Assembly (NCBI GenBank): GCA_024742665.1
Contig: JANSYA010000010.1
Location: 62,001 to 126,000 of the forward strand
Length of the DNA: 64,000 nt
Direction of reading: 5' to 3'
DNA from: a bacterium
GTDB lineage: Bacteria; Spirochaetota; Leptospiria; Leptospirales; Leptonemataceae
Shown: positions 61,444 to 64,000 of the stretch, piece after piece
How positions within the stretch are numbered: position 1 is the stretch's first letter
Layout of the letters: the number at the start of each line of letters is the position of its first letter
Translations under genes and position numbers: made by a program
The notes under the pieces: generated by a model
The model's input: only the letters and a program-made list of their open reading frames with translations
Told to the model about the DNA's origin: nothing
Databases searched by the model: none

Positions 61444-62397
61444 ATGATCAGCCGGGAAGGCGGCGAGGGAGGGGCCGGTCGCATCTGGTCGTTCGAACTA
61501 CCGCGGCTCCCCTCCCTGCGCCGGGCTCTTGTATATGGCATGGGCGCGCTGAGCCTGGCCTTGATGATCGTTTTAATGTTCGCGATCGTTGAGCCTTCGT
61601 CGGGAGTCGGCGGCGCGATGGATGAAGATTTGCGCGCGGATGGCCGACAGCTGCTGGAAAAGGCGACGCAAACCCGGGAGCGCTTGATCCGCCTGCACGA
61701 ACTGCATCTTGCGATTAATGAGCGACTCTTCGTCGGCCCGGAGGTCTCGGCCCGCTGGTATACACTGCCGCAGCTTACGCCGGATGAAAGCGTCGCCTTA
61801 AATGGAACGGCTGGCGGCGCCGATTTCGTAACCGCCAGCGATGCGCGCGGTCTGGATGCCGTCGGCTCGGACCCACGGCGACTTTCGCCGGCCTATCTCA
61901 AGCGGCGTCTTGCCGCCCTCGACCAGCTCTTTCAACAAAACAAAAACTACGTTCAGGTATACGGCGGCTATCTGCGGGGCGTGCCTCACCGCTGGCCGGT
62001 CGTCTACGGTCCACGCAAGATCAATTCGAATTTCGGTTATCGGGCGAATCCCTTTTACGGCCAGGGCGGCAGTGGCAAGCGCAAGCTGCACCGGGGCGTG
62101 GATCTCAAAGGCAAGCGCGGCGACCTGGTCGTGTCGGCGGCCGAGGGCGTGGTGCTCGAAGCGCGGCGCTCCAGTCGCGGCTATGGCAATCGCGTGCGGG
62201 TCTTTCATCCCTCGGGATACACCACGTTATACGCGCATCTCAGTAAGATCTACGTGAAACCGAATCAGTATCTCAAACCCGGCGATCATGTAGGCGCGGT
62301 CGGTTCGACCGGACACAGCACCGGACCGCATTTACACTACGAAGTGCATCGCGGACGCAAAGCGATTAACCCCGCCGAGTTTATCGCGGAAGAGTGA
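61444..62397 (+). CDS. M23-family peptidoglycan endopeptidase, membrane anchored
   Basis: This is a LytM/M23 zinc metallopeptidase that cuts peptide cross-links, or a non-catalytic activator of amidases. The catalytic motifs are intact: HRGVDLKG, YGNRVRVFHPSGYTTLYAH and HSTGPHLHYEVHRG. One transmembrane helix (about residues 26-46) and a coiled-coil linker place the domain in the periplasm. The start is uncertain: the frame is open upstream to 61201 with an Arg/Ser/Gly-rich stretch, partly inside the preceding gene. It is 317 residues from ATG 61444. Confidence 0.9.
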   Translation: MISREGGEGGAGRIWSFELPRLPSLRRALVYGMGALSLALMIVLMFAIVEPSSGVGGAMDEDLRADGRQLLEKATQTRERLIRLHELHLAINERLFVGPEVSARWYTLPQLTPDESVALNGTAGGADFVTASDARGLDAVGSDPRRLSPAYLKRRLAALDQLFQQNKNYVQVYGGYLRGVPHRWPVVYGPRKINSNFGYRANPFYGQGGSGKRKLHRGVDLKGKRGDLVVSAAEGVVLEARRSSRGYGNRVRVFHPSGYTTLYAHLSKIYVKPNQYLKPGDHVGAVGSTGHSTGPHLHYEVHRGRKAINPAEFIAEE

Positions 62398-62414
62398 GAT
62401 CGCTGGATGGCGCC

Positions 62415-63494
62415 TCACAGCATGACGCGTTCGACGACTTCCAGAATTTGATCGGCGCTCAGATCTTTCATGCAGCGAAAGTGTTCGAGGGGGCAGACTT
62501 TGTGGCCGTGGGTTCCGCAGGGTCGGCACTCCAGATCTTCTAACTGAGCGACCGCCGAGCGCTTCGCAATCGGTGCGTAACCCAGGGCCGGCACGGTCGG
62601 GCCGAAGATCGCGACGACTGGAATTCCGGCGGCGCAGCCGAAGTGCACCGGCGCCGAATCGTTCGAAACCAGCAGCAGGCTCTTTTCCATTAAGGCGTAG
62701 AGCGCGGGCAGGGAAGTTTCGCCGCACACGTTATGAACTTTGCCGCGACTTTCCCAATCTGGATGCCCGAGTTTCAGGTAGCGGAGCGCTTCGTCTGCAA
62801 TCTCACGATCGCCTTTCGAGCCAACCAACAGCACCGGCTTATGATAGCGTTCGGCCAGCTTTACGATCAGTTCGGCGAAACCCCAGGGCGTCCAGCGTTT
62901 GGTCGGCCAGACCGAAGAGGGCGCGATCAAAATCGGTCGCACGGCATCCAATTTCGCCAGCAGATTGCGCGCGTCCGCGCGGGCCTCGTCGCCTACGTGG
63001 ATTTGCAAATCCCGCGATGCGTTTTGCGTGTCGATTTCCGTAATCGATCCGGGCGTCGCCTGCTGTAAAAAAAGCAGCAGACGTTCGATTTCGGGCTGGT
63101 TTTCTGGTCTGCTCAGCCTACGATGGTAGGCCAGCCGGGACAGACCGGCATTCTGGTAACCGACGCGCCAGGGAATGCCGGAGGCCAGAGCCAGAAAGCC
63201 GGTGCGATGCGATTTGTGCGGACTCAGGAGCAGGTCGAATTGTTTCGAACGGATGCTGCGGATCATGCGCAGCATGCCGATCAGCCCGCGGTGCGCTCCT
63301 TTTTTGTCGATGACGAGCAGTTCATCGACAGCCGGGTTGTCCCGGAGAATCGACACCGCTTCTGGTTTGACCATAACGGTCAGTCGGGCTTCGGGAATAT
63401 GCTTGCGAAAGGCGGCGATCATCGGCGTGGTCAGAACCACGTCGCCGATAAATGCGGTTTGAATTAAAAGTGCGTTCTGGATTTTTGAAATCAT
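62415..63494 (-). CDS. family 9 glycosyltransferase (ADP-heptose:LPS heptosyltransferase type)
   Basis: This is a GT9 enzyme of 359 residues that adds heptose to the LPS inner core or a related glycan. Seen: the start LIQTAFIGDVVLTTPMI, LLSPHKSHRTGFLALASGI, the donor-site APSSVWPTKRWTPWGFAELI, and the C-terminal SNDSAPVHFGCAAGIPVVAIFGPT. The C-terminus carries two CxxC-like pairs. It is convergent with the M23 gene and divergent from the LptF/G gene at the window edge, in keeping with an LPS-making envelope. Confidence 0.92.
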   Translation of the reverse strand: MISKIQNALLIQTAFIGDVVLTTPMIAAFRKHIPEARLTVMVKPEAVSILRDNPAVDELLVIDKKGAHRGLIGMLRMIRSIRSKQFDLLLSPHKSHRTGFLALASGIPWRVGYQNAGLSRLAYHRRLSRPENQPEIERLLLFLQQATPGSITEIDTQNASRDLQIHVGDEARADARNLLAKLDAVRPILIAPSSVWPTKRWTPWGFAELIVKLAERYHKPVLLVGSKGDREIADEALRYLKLGHPDWESRGKVHNVCGETSLPALYALMEKSLLLVSNDSAPVHFGCAAGIPVVAIFGPTVPALGYAPIAKRSAVAQLEDLECRPCGTHGHKVCPLEHFRCMKDLSADQILEVVERVML

Positions 63495-63670
63495 TCTTAC
63501 AGCGAATTAGCGGAAGATCGGCAGATGCTGCCGGGCCGGGCGCAGGGTACGGTTCCGCGCAGCCGGCCAGGTCCATGTCCGCCGGGGCCGGTCCGGCTGT
63601 CCATACGGATCGTACTTTCTGGCGGCGGCTCGAATTCGCGCCGCGCGGTCGGCGCTTCGGCCCGACGATC

Positions 63671-64000
63671 ATGGACCGCTATATTCTGGCGGAGATCTTT
63701 CAGCCCTTCTTCGTATCGCTGCTCTTTTTTACGAGCCTCTTCGTTTCGATCGCCCTGAAAGACGTCATCGGCGATTTACTCGGGAAAGGCGTGGATCCGG
63801 TGCGGATCTTTAAGTTTCTCTTCGATTTGCTTTTCGAGAAGATGAGTCTGACCCTGCCGGTCGCCTGTTTGTTTTCCGGCATTCTGGCCGCCGGCCGTCT
63901 GTCAGGCGACAGCGAAATCACGGCCCTGCGGGCGGCGGGCATCAGCTTCGCGCGCATGTACCGCGTGTTTCTTTTCGCGGGTTTGCTTTCGATGTTCGTT
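63671..64000 (+). CDS. LptF/LptG-type LPS export permease, partial
   Basis: The window ends inside this gene; 110 residues are visible. They match the N-terminus of YjgP/YjgQ permeases: MDRYILAEIFQPFF, a first transmembrane helix, a segment with FEKMSLTLPVACLFSGILA as the second helix, and SEITALRAAGISFARMYR, the coupling-helix region that contacts the LptB ATPase. LptF and LptG move LPS from the inner membrane to the periplasmic bridge. Which of the two it is cannot be decided from this part. Confidence 0.9.
   Translation, partial: MDRYILAEIFQPFFVSLLFFTSLFVSIALKDVIGDLLGKGVDPVRIFKFLFDLLFEKMSLTLPVACLFSGILAAGRLSGDSEITALRAAGISFARMYRVFLFAGLLSMFV

Overview
The window reads as chromosomal DNA of a GC-rich diderm bacterium (roughly 60% GC by eye, not counted), most likely a spirochaete of the order Leptospirales or a close relative. 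This is inference from gene content, since no rRNA or ribosomal protein gene is present. The pointers are three large 7TMR-DISM receptors with different outputs, a c-di-GMP-type PilZ protein that looks like the Leptospira family DUF1577, a FecR-domain lipoprotein, YwqK/MORN repeats, LPS-type functions (family 9 glycosyltransferase, LptF/G permease) and a CarF/PEDS1-type desaturase. About 54 protein genes (one frameshifted, one cut by the window end) and one tRNA are supported. I see no IS element, prophage or CRISPR array.

Layout. 0-5 kb: UvrD/PcrA-type helicase, PhoD-like phosphatase lipoprotein, PilZ protein, GNAT acetyltransferase. 5-9 kb: assimilatory sulfate locus, cysD-cysN divergent from DUF2061-cysH. 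The CysH carries the iron-sulfur cysteines of an APS reductase, so no APS kinase is needed. 9-17 kb: rhomboid protease, NamZ-like hydrolase, DUF1295 membrane protein, lepA, and a Ser/Thr kinase ending in four zinc ribbons. 16.8-22 kb: one minus-strand run of acyl-CoA dehydrogenase, esterase lipoprotein, DISM adenylate cyclase and CarF/PEDS1 desaturase, with a divergent iron-type alcohol dehydrogenase; this could be a lipid or aldehyde locus under cAMP signalling. 24-33 kb: a beta-propeller protein, DUF4126, DISM hybrid histidine kinase and an APH-fold kinase on one strand, facing a DISM-SpoIIE phosphatase and a CheX protein on the other.

33-44 kb: flap-type exonuclease with a lysine/arginine-rich tail, a signal-anchored protein, an acetoacetate-decarboxylase-like protein, a FecR lipoprotein, a MEST-like hydrolase divergent from an Old Yellow Enzyme, and a 1,203-residue class A penicillin-binding protein with a cytoplasmic zinc knuckle. 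43-55 kb: NhaC and NhaA antiporters around an ada-alkB operon, an MCP, an alpha-2-macroglobulin-like protein without a signal peptide, an AlkA-like glycosylase broken by one missing base, a small cysteine-rich secreted protein, a long palindromic element and tRNA-Asp. 55-64 kb: patatin phospholipase, gatB, and an envelope-flavoured run (orphan ParA, overlapping single-pass membrane protein, MORN lipoprotein, small membrane protein, M23 endopeptidase), then a heptosyltransferase and the start of an LptF/G permease.

The most unusual items are the triplicated, structure-preserving 3' end of cysD, the CarF/PEDS1 desaturase in an operon with a receptor cyclase, the thioester A2M-like protein lacking an export signal, the zinc-ribbon additions to a kinase and to a PBP, and the cruciform-forming element abutting tRNA-Asp.
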